64,000 bases of DNA from Labilithrix luteola (GCF_001263205.1 NZ_CP012333.1:8599501-8663500), one strand, 5' to 3'. Shown: positions 1 to 9,638, counted from the stretch's first letter. Translations and numbers: made by a program. The notes: generated from the letters alone by a model not told the origin.

Positions 1-426
1 GAGCGCATCGTTGACGCCGATCACGTCGCCGACGAAGCCGAAGTCGATCGGGTCGGGGCCGCCGCCCACGACGACCTTGGCCGGGCGCTTGGTGGCGAGC
101 ACCGTGCAGGCGCTCGCGCCGTGCAGACCCACAGGCTTGGTTCCCGCGGCGACGAGGGCTGCGCAGAGGTCGACGTTGACCTTGCCCGCGACGGTCATCT
201 TCATGACCTCGAGGGTGTCCTGATCGGTGATGCGTCGACCGCCGACGATCTTCGGCGTCTGACCGAGGCGCTTCTGCAGATCGGTGGCCTGGGGGCCGCC
301 GCCGTGGACGAGCACGACGGGCGTACCCTCCGCGCGCATCTCTGCGACGTCGGCCGCGATGGCCGCCATGTGGGGGCCTTGAACGACCTCGCCACCGAGC
401 TTGATGATGACGGGACCTTTGTTCAC
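1..426 (-). CDS. argB: acetylglutamate kinase, partial (C-terminus beyond window)
   Basis: Phosphorylates N-acetylglutamate in the second step of arginine synthesis, in the cytosol. The frame opens with GTG at 426 and stays open to the window edge, giving the first 142 residues, roughly half of a normal ArgB. It begins directly with the strand PVIIKLGGE, followed by VLVHGGGPQATDLQ and GGRRITDQDTLEV, which are characteristic ArgB nucleotide- and substrate-binding segments of the amino acid kinase fold. The GTG overlaps the argC stop (GTGA, 423-426), so translation is probably coupled to argC. It is too short here to judge feedback-inhibition determinants. Confidence 0.95.
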   Translation of the reverse strand, partial: MNKGPVIIKLGGEVVQGPHMAAIAADVAEMRAEGTPVVLVHGGGPQATDLQKRLGQTPKIVGGRRITDQDTLEVMKMTVAGKVNVDLCAALVAAGTKPVGLHGASACTVLATKRPAKVVVGGGPDPIDFGFVGDVIGVNDAL

Positions 427-1487
427 GGCCAGCCTCCCGGATCTTCGAGCGTGGTGCGCTCGTCGACGCCGAGCATCAGGTTCATCGACTGGATGGCTTG
501 GCCTGCGCCGCCCTTGATCAGGTTGTCGGTCACCGAGAAGCACGCCACGACGCGCTTGCCGGGCTCGGCGCCGTCGGTGCCGGGCTGGACGCCCACTTCG
601 CAGAAGTTCGTGCCGCTGACGGCGGCGACCTCGGGGAGGCGCTTCTCCGGGACGCGGACGAAGGGCTCGCCCTTGTACGTTTCCTTGTAGAGTGCACGAA
701 TCTGATCCGCGCTCGTGCCCTCGGAGACGTGCGCGAAGCACGTGGCGAAGATGCCGCGCGAGAGAGGCGCGCTCACGGGGACGAAGCGGATGTCGACGTT
801 CTTGGCGCCGGCGTCGCGCAGCGTCTGCGTGATCTCGGGGATGTGCTGGTGATCGAGCGGCTTGTACGTGCGCAGATTGACCGCCCGAACCGGGTGGTGC
901 GTGCCGGCGCTCGGAACGACGCCGCTGCCCGACGAGCCGGTGATGCCCACGACTTCCACCGCGCCGTCCAGCAAGCCTGCCTTCGCGAGCGGCATGAGCG
1001 CGAGCTCGATCGTGGTGGCGAAGCAACCCGGCGAGGCCACGTACTTCGCCTTCTTGATCGCGTCGCGGTTGAGCTCCGGCAGGCCGTAGACGAACGTGCC
1101 GTCGGTCAGGCGCTCCGGGCACGGATGCTCGGCGTGGTAGTACTTCTTGTAGAGCGCGGCGTCGCGAAGACGGAAGTCACCCGAAAGGTCGACGACGCGT
1201 GCGCCGGTCGCCATGAGCTCGGGCATCTTGGTGGCCGAGACCTTGTGGGGGAGGCCGAGCAGGACCACGTCCATGCCCTGCGCCGCTTCCGCGGGCGACA
1301 TGCCTTCGAACTTCAGGTCGGTCCGGCCTTCGAGGTTCGGATGGGCCGCCGAGAGGGGCTCGCCGATGAAGTCGACCGACGCGACGCGGACGAGCTCGAC
1401 GTCCGGATGGAGGAGCAGGCGTCGGATGAGCTCACCGCCGCCGTAACCGCTGCCGCCGATCACGGCGGCCTTGAAGCGCTTCGTCAT
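423..1487 (-). CDS. argC: N-acetyl-gamma-glutamyl-phosphate reductase
   Basis: NADPH-dependent reduction of N-acetylglutamyl phosphate, the third step of arginine synthesis, in the cytosol. The 354-residue length is normal for the family. The N-terminal dinucleotide-binding loop GGSGYGGGEL lies at residues 11-20, and the catalytic cysteine is C155 in YVASPGCFATT. The C-terminal half contains the GSSGSG segment and ends KGGAGQAIQSMNLMLG, typical of ArgC. ATG at 1487 is the only reasonable start. It forms a coupled pair with argB immediately downstream. The 100-bp gap at 1488-1587 must hold its promoter unless it is read through from the hydroxylase gene. Confidence 0.96.
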   Translation of the reverse strand: MTKRFKAAVIGGSGYGGGELIRRLLLHPDVELVRVASVDFIGEPLSAAHPNLEGRTDLKFEGMSPAEAAQGMDVVLLGLPHKVSATKMPELMATGARVVDLSGDFRLRDAALYKKYYHAEHPCPERLTDGTFVYGLPELNRDAIKKAKYVASPGCFATTIELALMPLAKAGLLDGAVEVVGITGSSGSGVVPSAGTHHPVRAVNLRTYKPLDHQHIPEITQTLRDAGAKNVDIRFVPVSAPLSRGIFATCFAHVSEGTSADQIRALYKETYKGEPFVRVPEKRLPEVAAVSGTNFCEVGVQPGTDGAEPGKRVVACFSVTDNLIKGGAGQAIQSMNLMLGVDERTTLEDPGGWP

Positions 1488-1587
1488 GGCGAGACGAAGC
1501 TAGCGAAAAGGCCACGCGAGCAACAGGGCGCTCGAGCACGATCGCGGGAGCGAACCGAGCCTATCGGCGAAATGGCGCAGTACGGCT

Positions 1588-2409
1588 CTACGAACGCGGT
1601 GCGTCGCGCGGGGCGATCGTGCCCATGATCCAGTCGAAGAGCGGCACCGTCACGTTGAAGTTCCATCGCTGCATCAAGCGCGGATCGTGGTGCTTGGCGT
1701 GATGCGCGCGGAGGATGCGAAGGATCGCCAGTCGATTCACGATGCTCGTCTTCGGGGCGTGATAGGAGAGGTGCAAGAGCTCGTAGCTCACCATGAAGAG
1801 GCTCGTGGCGACGAGGAAGAGCCACCCCGCCGATGCCGACCACAACTTGCCGATGCCGACGGCGAAGGGCGTCGCAGCGAGCACGATGCCGAGCACGCCG
1901 GCAGCGGGAATGAGCACCAGGCGGAACTCCGCCGTCGAGCGGAGCGCCATGTCTTCCTCGACGTAGATCATATGATGCATCGGCGTGTGCTTGTCGTAGA
2001 TGATCTCCCAGGGCCACGTGCGCTTGTGCAGGATCCCCTTGTGCACGCGCCACTCGAAGAAGTTCGCAACGAGGCAGGCGACGAGGACGGCGAAGAGGTC
2101 CGTCCAGACGAAGCCTGAGATCGCGTGGAGCTCGTACGCGCTGAGCGCGAGGACCCCCACGCCGATGCCGGTCGTTCCCGCCAGGTGACCCCAGGGGCTG
2201 TACCACCAGGGGATCTCGGCGAGCGCGCGCTGCCGGACGCGTTCACGCCGCGCTTCGGTGAGCCGGCCCACGCGGGCATCGACGACGACTGTCTCGTCCG
2301 AGGCCTGGACCCCAGCTTCACCCGTTCGTACGGCATCGGCCGCGCTCTCGGCGGTCTTCACGGAGGCCGCAGATGGGGACGAGAGAACCTCGAGCGTAGG
2401 CGTAGGCAT
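1588..2409 (-). CDS. fatty acid hydroxylase / sterol desaturase superfamily membrane protein
   Basis: A di-iron membrane oxygenase-type protein of 273 residues. The histidine clusters expected for the superfamily are visible: HKGILH at 123-128, HTPMHH at 141-146, HLSYH at 213-217 and HHAKHH at 236-241. They are interleaved with hydrophobic segments at about 77-120, 163-185 and 195-215. The first 60 residues are polar and low complexity, probably cytosolic. The start is ATG at 2409 because GAGGAG lies about 9 bp upstream and a promoter ends near 2462. The longer frame from 2490 would place its start inside the -35 box. The substrate is unknown; relatives hydroxylate fatty acids, sterols or carotenoids. 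Confidence 0.8.
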   Translation of the reverse strand: MPTPTLEVLSSPSAASVKTAESAADAVRTGEAGVQASDETVVVDARVGRLTEARRERVRQRALAEIPWWYSPWGHLAGTTGIGVGVLALSAYELHAISGFVWTDLFAVLVACLVANFFEWRVHKGILHKRTWPWEIIYDKHTPMHHMIYVEEDMALRSTAEFRLVLIPAAGVLGIVLAATPFAVGIGKLWSASAGWLFLVATSLFMVSYELLHLSYHAPKTSIVNRLAILRILRAHHAKHHDPRLMQRWNFNVTVPLFDWIMGTIAPRDAPRS

Positions 2410-2461
2410 GACGGCCGCTCCTCGGCTTTCGGGTCGAAAAGGAAGCGCTTGAACTGCCAAT

Positions 2462-2490
2462 ACTGTACGTTCTGAAAAAACAGAACGCAA
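2462..2490 (-). promoter_or_regulatory. sigma-70-type promoter with inverted repeat filling the spacer
   Basis: Read on the minus strand, TTGCGT (2490-2485) and TACAGT (2467-2462) are 17 bp apart. Each matches the vegetative consensus at four of six positions. The spacer contains a perfect inverted repeat, CGTTCTG-N6-CAGAACG (2468-2487). The predicted transcript begins around 2455, leaving a leader of about 45 nt before ATG 2409. An operator between -35 and -10 would let a repressor block polymerase binding; the regulator is not identifiable here. Confidence 0.6.
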
Positions 2491-2576
2491 CTCGAGCGGA
2501 GCCGAAAATCGACGCGGCGCGGCACTGCCACGGCCTCGGTCCGGACGCGCTCTCGCCTCGGCTATGATGCGCCGCC

Positions 2577-3740
2577 ATGACGACGACAGCGACGACCGAA
2601 CAGGCGGCGAAGTGGATCGCGGAGCAGAGCAAGGCCATCGAATCGGCGCTCGCCGAGCTCGTCGAGGTGAACTCCTTCACGGAGAATACGGAGGGCGGCC
2701 GCAAGGTCGGGCACATGCTCGGCGAGCTCTTCGCCATCGAGGGGCTTTCGTCGCGATCGGTCGCGAGCACCAAGTTCGCCGATCACCTCGTGTTCGAATC
2801 GGGCGGCGGCAAGGATGCACCGCGCATCGCGCTCGTCGGTCATCTCGACACGGTGTTTCCGCCCGGCCTGTTCGAGGGCTTCAAGCGTGACGGCGACCTC
2901 GCTCGCGGTCCCGGCGTGCTCGACATGAAGGGAGGCCTCGTCGTCGTCGCCTGGGCGCTCAAGGCGCTGGCGAAGGAAGGCATGCTGCCGAGCGGTCTTC
3001 GCGTGGTCATCGTGGCCGACGAGGAAGTCGGCTCGCCCGAGGGCCAGCGCGTGATCCAGGAGGCGTCCACGGGCGCCGCGTCGGCCCTCGTCTTCGAGGC
3101 AGGTCGGAAGAACGATCTCGTCATCACGCGTCGCAAAGGAACGGGCGCGGTCACGGCGACGGCTTACGGCAAGGCGGCCCATGCCGGCAACAACCACAAG
3201 GACGGTGCGAACGCGCTCTGGGCTCTCGCGCGCTTCGTCGATCGCGCGCAGCAGCTTACGAACTACGATCGCGGTGTCACCGTGAACGTGGGCAAGGTGA
3301 CCGGCGGGACGAGCAAGAACACCGTCCCTGACGAGGCCCAGGCGCTCGTCGACCTGCGCTTCGAGACGCGCGCCGATGCCGAAGCGCTCGTCGAGGCCTT
3401 GCGCACGGCGGCGAGCGAGGCGGCGGCCAGCGTTCCCGGCACGCGCATCGAGCTCGAAGGTGGAGTCCTGCGCCATCCGCTCGAGCGCACGGACGCGAGC
3501 GCCAAGCTCATGGAGGCCTACTTCGAGGCGGCGCGTGCCTCGGGCCTCGGAGCGGGCGAGGCGAACCTCATCGGTGGCGGCTCCGATGCGAGCACGACGG
3601 GCGCCATGGGCATCGCGTCGATCGACGGTCTCGGCCCGCGCGGCATTGGCTTCCACACGAAGGACGAGCAGATCGAGATCGTCACGCTCGTGCAGAAGGC
3701 CCAGGCGCTCATGCGCCTCCTCGCCTCGCTTCGCGCATGA
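2577..3740 (+). CDS. M20 family metallopeptidase (carboxypeptidase G2-like)
   Basis: Zinc-dependent hydrolase of 387 residues, probably cytosolic, cleaving a C-terminal amino acid or amide; the substrate is not deducible. Metal and catalytic residues of the family are present: H89 and D91 in VGHLDTVFPP, the bridging D116 in GVLDMKGG, the E149/E150 pair in ADEEVGSPEG and a C-terminal histidine in GIGFHTKDEQ. A bacterial-exopeptidase dimerisation domain lies between about 190 and 300. The -10-like TATGAT at 2563-2568 sits only about 10 bp before the ATG, so the mRNA may be nearly leaderless. The stop overlaps the next gene (ATGA), suggesting an operon. Confidence 0.88.
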   Translation: MTTTATTEQAAKWIAEQSKAIESALAELVEVNSFTENTEGGRKVGHMLGELFAIEGLSSRSVASTKFADHLVFESGGGKDAPRIALVGHLDTVFPPGLFEGFKRDGDLARGPGVLDMKGGLVVVAWALKALAKEGMLPSGLRVVIVADEEVGSPEGQRVIQEASTGAASALVFEAGRKNDLVITRRKGTGAVTATAYGKAAHAGNNHKDGANALWALARFVDRAQQLTNYDRGVTVNVGKVTGGTSKNTVPDEAQALVDLRFETRADAEALVEALRTAASEAAASVPGTRIELEGGVLRHPLERTDASAKLMEAYFEAARASGLGAGEANLIGGGSDASTTGAMGIASIDGLGPRGIGFHTKDEQIEIVTLVQKAQALMRLLASLRA

Positions 3741-6283
3741 TGGTTGGTCGCGTCGCTCGTATCGCGTTCGGCGCCGCGCCGATGCTCGCGCTGTTCGTCG
3801 TGGCGTGTCCGAAGCCGCACGACGCGGCGCCGCCGAGCAAGGCCGCACGAACGGCGACTCCCGCCGCCAAGGCGCCGTCGCGCGCCCGGGTGCATCCGAT
3901 GAAGCCGGGCGAAGCGCTCGGAGGGCCGAACGCGACGGGCCGTCCCGGCGACTGGGTGCTCGAGAACGACGACGTGGTCTTCGTGGTCGACGCCCTCGGG
4001 CGCGGCGGCGGCTTCGCCGAGTCGGGCGGGAACATCGTCGATGCCGCCGACGCCCACGTTCGCAAAGACGAGCTCGGGCAACTCTTCACGTACTTCGGCA
4101 CGTTCCCGCGGCAGGGCGTTTACACCGCGATCTCCTCGCGCGAGGAGCCTGACGGAACCGCGGTCGTCGAAGCGCGCGGGCACGAGCTCTACGAAGCGGG
4201 CGTCGAGGTCGTGACCGAGTATCGCCTCGCTCCTGGCGATCGGGCGCTCGCGATACGAACGACGCTCCACAATCGCGGCGATGCGGTGGTGGACGGTCTC
4301 GGCCTCGGGGATGCCATCCAATGGGGCGGTGTCGATAAGTTCGCTCCCGGCAAGTCGGTTGGCTTCAAAGGGCCTTCGGAGAGCGCGTTCCTCGGCGGTC
4401 TCGGTCGCTTCACGAGCTACGCGATCACCTCGACCGAGGGCCAGATCGGCGCGATCAGCGGCGGCGCATGGAGCGACACTGAGCAAAAGAGAACCGTGAC
4501 CCTCGGGCCTGGTCAGAGCGTCACGTACGAGCGCATCCTGCTCGTCGGCCAACGGCCAGACGTGTCGAGTCTCGTTGCCGAGCTCGCGAAGGCGTCGGGA
4601 GCGCCGGTGGGGCCGGTGGCGATTGCGCTCGTTGACGCGAACGGCAGAGCGGTACGCGTAGCGCGCGGCGCCAAAGCCATTGTCGCGACGCCGAGCGGCG
4701 AGCCGGTGATGACGATCGTAGCGGCAACCGACGGTGAGTCGTTCGGCGGTGAGCTCCCGGAGGGAGACTGGACGCTCTCGTTCGCGCCGAGCGCCGGACG
4801 GCGAGGCAACGGGACGAAGGTTCCTGTCGTCGTGAAGAAGGGCGCCGTTGCGAAGGCGACCCTCGCCGTGACCGACGTTGGGTCGCTGCGTGTGGGTTGC
4901 ACCGATGTGTCTTCGCGCGTGCTGCCCTGCAAGGTGACCGTCGAGGGCACTTCAGGAACCGAGACACCCGACTTCGGGCCATCGCACGTCGCGGCAGGAG
5001 CGAAGAATCAGCTCTTCACGCAGGGCGATGCGCGCACGGTGGCCCTCGCGCCGGGGAGCTACCGGCTGACGTTCACGCGAGGCCCCGAGTACGCCGCCGA
5101 GACGATGGACGTCGTCGTCTCCGCCGGCGGTACGCAAACCGTCGCCCAGGCTCTCCGTCGCGTGGTCGACACGACCGGGTACGTCTCGACGGACTTCCAC
5201 CAGCACACCATGCTGAGCGCCGATGCGGGGATCTCCACGACCGATCGCATCGTCGCCAATGCCGCCGAGGGGGTGGAGGTGGCGGTGGCGACCGAGCACA
5301 ACGTCGTGGCCGATCTCGAGCCCCTCGTTCGAGAATTGGGGCTCGCCCCGATGCTCGTCGAGATCGCCGGCAACGAGCTCACCACGGACGCGAGCAAGAA
5401 GCCTTGGGGCCACGCGAACGTGTTCCCGCTGATCGCCGATCCGCACGAGTTCCGAGGCGGGGCAACACCCGTTCGTGATCGCACCGCCCGCGAGGTCTTC
5501 GCTGACGTGCGCGCGCTACCCGGTCGCCCGCTCATTCAGGTGAATCACCCGCGCTCGGGTTCCAACGGGTACTTCGACCAGCTCGGCTTCGATCGCAGGA
5601 CAGGGGAGGGAACGGCGCCCGGCTACGATCCCGCCTTCGACTCCCTCGAGGTTTGGAACGGCCGCAACGTCGAGGCGCGCACCAAGATCCTCGACGACTT
5701 CTTCGCGCTGCTCCGCACCAAGCACCCCGTGACGCCCATCGCCGACACCGACACGCACGGCCTCGTCGGCCACGAGCCCGGCTTTCCTCGGACCTGGGTA
5801 CGCGTGACCAAAGACGATGCGCTCGACCAATGGGATCGGGCCCGCTCCGACGATCTCGTGCGCGGTGTTCGAACCTTGCGCGACGTCGTGCTCTCGAACG
5901 GCCCATTTCTGCAGGTCACGGCGAACGGAGAGCCCATCGGCTCGATCGCGCGCACCAAGGGCGGGGTCGCCAACGTGAAGGTACGCGTCGTCTCCGCTCC
6001 GTTCGTCGCCGTCGATCGTGTCGAGATTCGGGCGGCGGGTGACGCGAAGGCGGCCAAGTCGTTTGTCGACGTCGTACCGAAGAAGGACGAAAGCGGCGCC
6101 ATGGTGGCGGAAGCGTCGTTCACGATTCGAGCCTCTTCCGACGACGCCTTCATCGTGATCGCGAGCGGCAAGCGCCCGATGCGCCCGATGATGACCGGCG
6201 ACGAACGAGAAATCGCTCCCTGGGCGATGACCTCCCCCATCTGGCTCGACGCCGACGGCGACGGCGAGAGCCTCGGCCGCTAA
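3737..6283 (+). CDS. PHP-domain (CehA/McbA-type) lipoprotein
   Basis: An 848-residue exported protein. The N-terminus is a lipoprotein signal with lipobox LFVVAC, so the mature protein is anchored at C24 or nearby. The middle (about 60-460) looks like beta-rich domains. From about residue 475 there is a polymerase/histidinol-phosphatase fold: STDFHQHTMLSADAG supplies the first metal-binding His pair, VAVATEHN the next, and IADTDTHGL near residue 672 a late His. That pattern fits the CehA/McbA metallohydrolases, some of which cleave carbamate or phosphoester bonds. It overlaps the M20 gene by 4 bp, so the two may act on a common substrate class on opposite sides of the membrane. Actual substrate unknown. 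Confidence 0.75.
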   Translation: MMVGRVARIAFGAAPMLALFVVACPKPHDAAPPSKAARTATPAAKAPSRARVHPMKPGEALGGPNATGRPGDWVLENDDVVFVVDALGRGGGFAESGGNIVDAADAHVRKDELGQLFTYFGTFPRQGVYTAISSREEPDGTAVVEARGHELYEAGVEVVTEYRLAPGDRALAIRTTLHNRGDAVVDGLGLGDAIQWGGVDKFAPGKSVGFKGPSESAFLGGLGRFTSYAITSTEGQIGAISGGAWSDTEQKRTVTLGPGQSVTYERILLVGQRPDVSSLVAELAKASGAPVGPVAIALVDANGRAVRVARGAKAIVATPSGEPVMTIVAATDGESFGGELPEGDWTLSFAPSAGRRGNGTKVPVVVKKGAVAKATLAVTDVGSLRVGCTDVSSRVLPCKVTVEGTSGTETPDFGPSHVAAGAKNQLFTQGDARTVALAPGSYRLTFTRGPEYAAETMDVVVSAGGTQTVAQALRRVVDTTGYVSTDFHQHTMLSADAGISTTDRIVANAAEGVEVAVATEHNVVADLEPLVRELGLAPMLVEIAGNELTTDASKKPWGHANVFPLIADPHEFRGGATPVRDRTAREVFADVRALPGRPLIQVNHPRSGSNGYFDQLGFDRRTGEGTAPGYDPAFDSLEVWNGRNVEARTKILDDFFALLRTKHPVTPIADTDTHGLVGHEPGFPRTWVRVTKDDALDQWDRARSDDLVRGVRTLRDVVLSNGPFLQVTANGEPIGSIARTKGGVANVKVRVVSAPFVAVDRVEIRAAGDAKAAKSFVDVVPKKDESGAMVAEASFTIRASSDDAFIVIASGKRPMRPMMTGDEREIAPWAMTSPIWLDADGDGESLGR

Positions 6284-6290
6284 CCGCCGT

Positions 6291-9146
6291 TCAGTCGCGC
6301 AGGGATTCGAAGTCGAGAACGAGCTCGCTGAAGGCGACCTTCGAGAGTCGACCGAAGGTCGCCTTGTCCTCGAGATGGGGACCCGTGACCTCTTGCTCGG
6401 AGGGAGTTCCCTCGGCCCAACCCATGCAGAGGCCGCCGCCAAGGCTGATCGAGGCGCGAACGCCGCCGGAGAGCGGCTTCCAGATGTTCCACACCCAGCC
6501 GGCGTCCTCGACGCTGCCTTTGCGCCACCCGCGATCTTCGAGGCCGCGGATGCGTGATGTCTTCACCGTCATCTTTCGTTTCAGACCGCTCGCGCCGAGC
6601 TCCTTCGGCGTCGCCAGGAACGTGGGACGTCCGAGCTGATCGAAGGGCTGCACGATTTCGTAGTCGCCGAGGACCTTGCCCCAGGCGGCCACGGTCGTGT
6701 CGTCGAGCTCGAGGCGGTGGGGCAGGCCGATGAGCGCTCCGCTCTCGATCGAAGACGTGTCGTCGTTCTCGTCGGCGAACGTGCGGTCCTCGGCGACGCG
6801 GAACGTGCGAAGCAGCTTGTCGCCTTTGTAGACGCCCCATACGAGGCGGCGCGTGACGTGGCCGATGAGCGGATGACCGACGAAGAGCATCTTGAAGAGG
6901 TCGAACGACCACCGACGCTGCGCGCTCATGGCGAGCTCGAGACGGCGAAGCTGCAACGCGGCGATCGCCTTGGCGTCCTTCTTCAGCGTCTTCCAGCGCT
7001 CGGTGGCCTCGCTCGCGAGGTTCGCGTCGTCGGTCTTGGTCGGCTTCGGCAGCGCGCCGATGCGCTTGTTCGAAGCATCGAGGACGAACGGCTGGAGCTC
7101 CTCGTCGAAGCCCACCTTGAACTGGCGAGGTCCGAAGTCGAGGACGAGCGAGCCGTCGGGGCCGAGCCCGAGGTCGGAGGCGAGGCGGTCGCCGAGCTCC
7201 TCGGCGGTGAGGCCGCGGGCATTCGCAATGACGCCGATCTTCTCGCGAGCACGCTCTTGGAGCGCCTTGTATTTCACCTTCTGAGCGACGCCATCGAGGT
7301 GCATGAGCGCCACGTCGGTGCCGATCGCGCCGAGGATGTCGAGGCCCACGCCCGCGCGCGCGTGCTGAGATTCCCCAGGCCAGCTGCGGATGAACGGGGT
7401 GAGGCGACGGGCGGTGTCGTCGTCACCGAGGAGACCGAGCGCGGTGAACGCCCAGTTCTCCTTCGAACCGACGCCTGACGCGAGCCATGCTTCGAAGAGT
7501 GCCCAGGCGAACGCCGCGAGGCTCGCCGCCGTGCAGGCCTTCGCGATCTGGGCGATCTCCTTGGCAGGCGCGTCGAGTGTCGACGCCCGAAGGAATCGAA
7601 GGGTTGCGAGCCGTGCGCTTTCGGGAAGGGCGCCCTTGCCGTTGGCGAGCACGAGCGCGGGCAGCCGCGCACCCTCGAGGAAATCGGGGAGAGGCTTGCC
7701 GGCCGGCGGCGAGAGAAAGACCTTCGGCACGTTGTCCGCGCTGGCCTTTGCAACCGCGGGTTCGTCGGACTTGGAGGCACCCGTCTTGCGAAGGGCCTCC
7801 TCGTAAACGCCCTTCGCGAATGGCACGAGCTTGCTCGTTCCTCCGGCAATGCTCGCGAGGGCGGAGACGGCGAGGTCGGGCCGTCGCTCGTAGTAGGCCT
7901 TCGCGATGGGCGCCGTGCGCTTCTCGGCGAGCGCGAGGGCGAGAGCCTTTGCGGCCGTGAGCGACTCGAACATGGCGAGCGCCTCGGCCACCCATGTGTT
8001 CTTCGTGTCGCGTTCGAAGGCGATGATGATCGACGGAAGCGCCTCCCAGCCGAGATCGCGCGCCAGATCGTAGACGGGCACGTCGCTCGGAGCCTTGGCG
8101 GCGAGCTTCGCGCAAAGCGCGGGATCGCGGACGAGCGCGAACAAGTGCCGAGGCGCGCGGTAGGACATCTTGGTCCCGTCGAGGAACGCGCGGGCGTCCT
8201 CCTCCGCCAATTCGCGGCTGTTCATCGCGAGGTTGAAGAGAAGCCGCGCGTCGGGCGATGGTGCGCTCGCTCGTGCGGGTTCGAGGATGGCGCGGACGGC
8301 GGCGCGCTCTCCGTCGGTCGCGCGAGCCACGAGGGCTCGGACGGCCTCGACGAGCTCCTGGTCAGGTGGGCTCGACGCGCCTTCGAGGTAGATGGCGGAG
8401 CCGGTCTCGCCCACTTGCATGCGCGTGGTTCGCGCCAGGATCTCGGCGAGCCGCGTGACGCCGCCATCGGCGTACCAGGCCTCGACGAGCATCGCGGTGG
8501 GGCCGAAGAGCGCCGCCGCCGCGTCGCGATCGTGATCGTGATCGGAGGGAATCTTGCCGGCGCCGTAGGTCGTCGCGACGCTCATCGCGAGCGTGTGGAG
8601 CGCGGGCGTCGTGTGTTTCGCGCCGTTTTTGATCTGTTGGCGACGCGTGACTTTCTCGCTCGAATCGAGCTCCGCGTTGTGGGCCTTCAGCGCCTCGACG
8701 ATGGCTTCTTCCGTCTCGCCGCTGGGCGCCCCGTCCAGCGTCCTGCAACAGCGACGCAGTTCGTCGGTCCACGTGATCGCGTCGGCCGTGTTCGGCGGTT
8801 CGGCCTTCGTGGGAGGCGCGATTGCGGCGTCGGCCTGCGGCACGACCGCGACCTTCTTCGCTTTCTTTTCGGTCGCCTTGGGAGTGGCTTCGACCGCCGG
8901 CTTCGCGCTGTCCCCGGTGCCTGCCGCCTGCGCGGTCTCGCGCGCGACCTCGACGTAACCCTTCTTCGTCTTCTCGCGAACGAGCTTGGCGAGCTCCTGG
9001 GATGCGCCGCCCTCGCTGCCGAAGCTCTTCGTCTGCGATTGTCCGGCCGTCCCGATCCGACCCCACTGGATGACGAGGTCCGTCCCGTTGACGACCGCTT
9101 GCCAGAACTTGTTCGACGTCCCCTCGGCGAGTTCGAATCGGCGCAT
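6291..9146 (-). CDS. WGR and DUF4132 domain protein
   Basis: A 951-residue cytosolic protein. Residues 1-85 form a WGR domain (FWQAVVNGTDLVIQWGRIG), a fold that in PARP proteins contacts nucleic acid. An Ala/Lys/Pro-rich linker (about 80-140) follows. The long central region is alpha-helical and resembles HEAT-type repeats. The C-terminal third matches the DUF4132 pattern (RRLVWGVYKG, LGRPTFLATPKELG, RIRGLEDRGWRKG). It resembles MolR-type proteins in layout, but no enzymatic activity can be assigned. Start ATG 9146 (MRRFELAEG) was chosen because the WGR domain begins there and the 22 extra upstream residues are Arg-rich and out of pattern. It converges with the PHP gene with a gap of only 7 bp. 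Confidence 0.8.
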   Translation of the reverse strand: MRRFELAEGTSNKFWQAVVNGTDLVIQWGRIGTAGQSQTKSFGSEGGASQELAKLVREKTKKGYVEVARETAQAAGTGDSAKPAVEATPKATEKKAKKVAVVPQADAAIAPPTKAEPPNTADAITWTDELRRCCRTLDGAPSGETEEAIVEALKAHNAELDSSEKVTRRQQIKNGAKHTTPALHTLAMSVATTYGAGKIPSDHDHDRDAAAALFGPTAMLVEAWYADGGVTRLAEILARTTRMQVGETGSAIYLEGASSPPDQELVEAVRALVARATDGERAAVRAILEPARASAPSPDARLLFNLAMNSRELAEEDARAFLDGTKMSYRAPRHLFALVRDPALCAKLAAKAPSDVPVYDLARDLGWEALPSIIIAFERDTKNTWVAEALAMFESLTAAKALALALAEKRTAPIAKAYYERRPDLAVSALASIAGGTSKLVPFAKGVYEEALRKTGASKSDEPAVAKASADNVPKVFLSPPAGKPLPDFLEGARLPALVLANGKGALPESARLATLRFLRASTLDAPAKEIAQIAKACTAASLAAFAWALFEAWLASGVGSKENWAFTALGLLGDDDTARRLTPFIRSWPGESQHARAGVGLDILGAIGTDVALMHLDGVAQKVKYKALQERAREKIGVIANARGLTAEELGDRLASDLGLGPDGSLVLDFGPRQFKVGFDEELQPFVLDASNKRIGALPKPTKTDDANLASEATERWKTLKKDAKAIAALQLRRLELAMSAQRRWSFDLFKMLFVGHPLIGHVTRRLVWGVYKGDKLLRTFRVAEDRTFADENDDTSSIESGALIGLPHRLELDDTTVAAWGKVLGDYEIVQPFDQLGRPTFLATPKELGASGLKRKMTVKTSRIRGLEDRGWRKGSVEDAGWVWNIWKPLSGGVRASISLGGGLCMGWAEGTPSEQEVTGPHLEDKATFGRLSKVAFSELVLDFESLRD

Positions 9147-9413
9147 GTCCGTCAGTCTACGAGCGACGCGCGGCGCAGCTTCCCGCCGTTTCGTACCAAA
9201 CCGCCGTCGCACGTTTTGGCGGACGGTTCGCGTTCGTCATCTCGAAGTCCGCGGCTCTCCGCGGAAGGATCCGCAGCCCTCATCCTGCCCGCGCGGCAAG
9301 GCCTCGAGCGCGAGCGTGACCGTCCAAACGACATTCGTGCACGAAACCGCTTGCGAAACGACCGGCCAAGGGACTAGGTTCCGCGCTGCCCCGACAAAGG
9401 GCAGTTTGAGTTT

Positions 9414-9489
<76 letters not shown>

Positions 9490-9490
9490 T

Positions 9491-9529
9491 GGTCCTGAGA
9501 GGCAGCGCCTCCGGGACCTTTCGGTTTTT
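9491..9529 (+). terminator. intrinsic terminator of tRNA-Pro
   Basis: GGTCCTG(A)GAGGC pairs with GCCTCCGGGACC around an AGC loop (9491-9518), giving about 12 pairs with one bulge. It is followed by TTTCGGTTTTT. It sits 2 bp after the tRNA. Confidence 0.85.
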
Positions 9530-9532
9530 GTT

Positions 9533-9638
9533 CGAGGGGGGCTCGCCCCCTCGAGCTCCCCCGGAGCGTACCGGGGGCTGTAGCGGCCGGCGAGGCGTTG
9601 CAGGTGAGTTCTCCTCCCTTCTCCCTCTGGGAGAAGGG
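9533..9638. repeat. cluster of three palindromes (REP-like)
   Basis: Three hairpins in a row: CGAGGGGG/CCCCCTCG (9533-9553), CCCCCGG/CCGGGGG (9558-9577) and a perfect 10-bp inverted repeat CCCTTCTCCC-TCT-GGGAGAAGGG (9616-9638). Similar CT/GA-rich palindromes are dispersed in many GC-rich genomes. No open frame here is believable. The copy number elsewhere in the genome cannot be judged from this window. Confidence 0.6.

Noticed and set aside
2471..2484. LexA (SOS) box in the hydroxylase promoter
   Set aside because: CTG-N6-CAG has the wrong spacing for CTG-N10-CAG, and the fuller symmetry is CGTTCTG/CAGAACG.
2562..3848. 428-residue minus-strand open frame opposite the M20 gene
   Set aside because: Antisense shadow; the plus strand contains the complete M20 active site.
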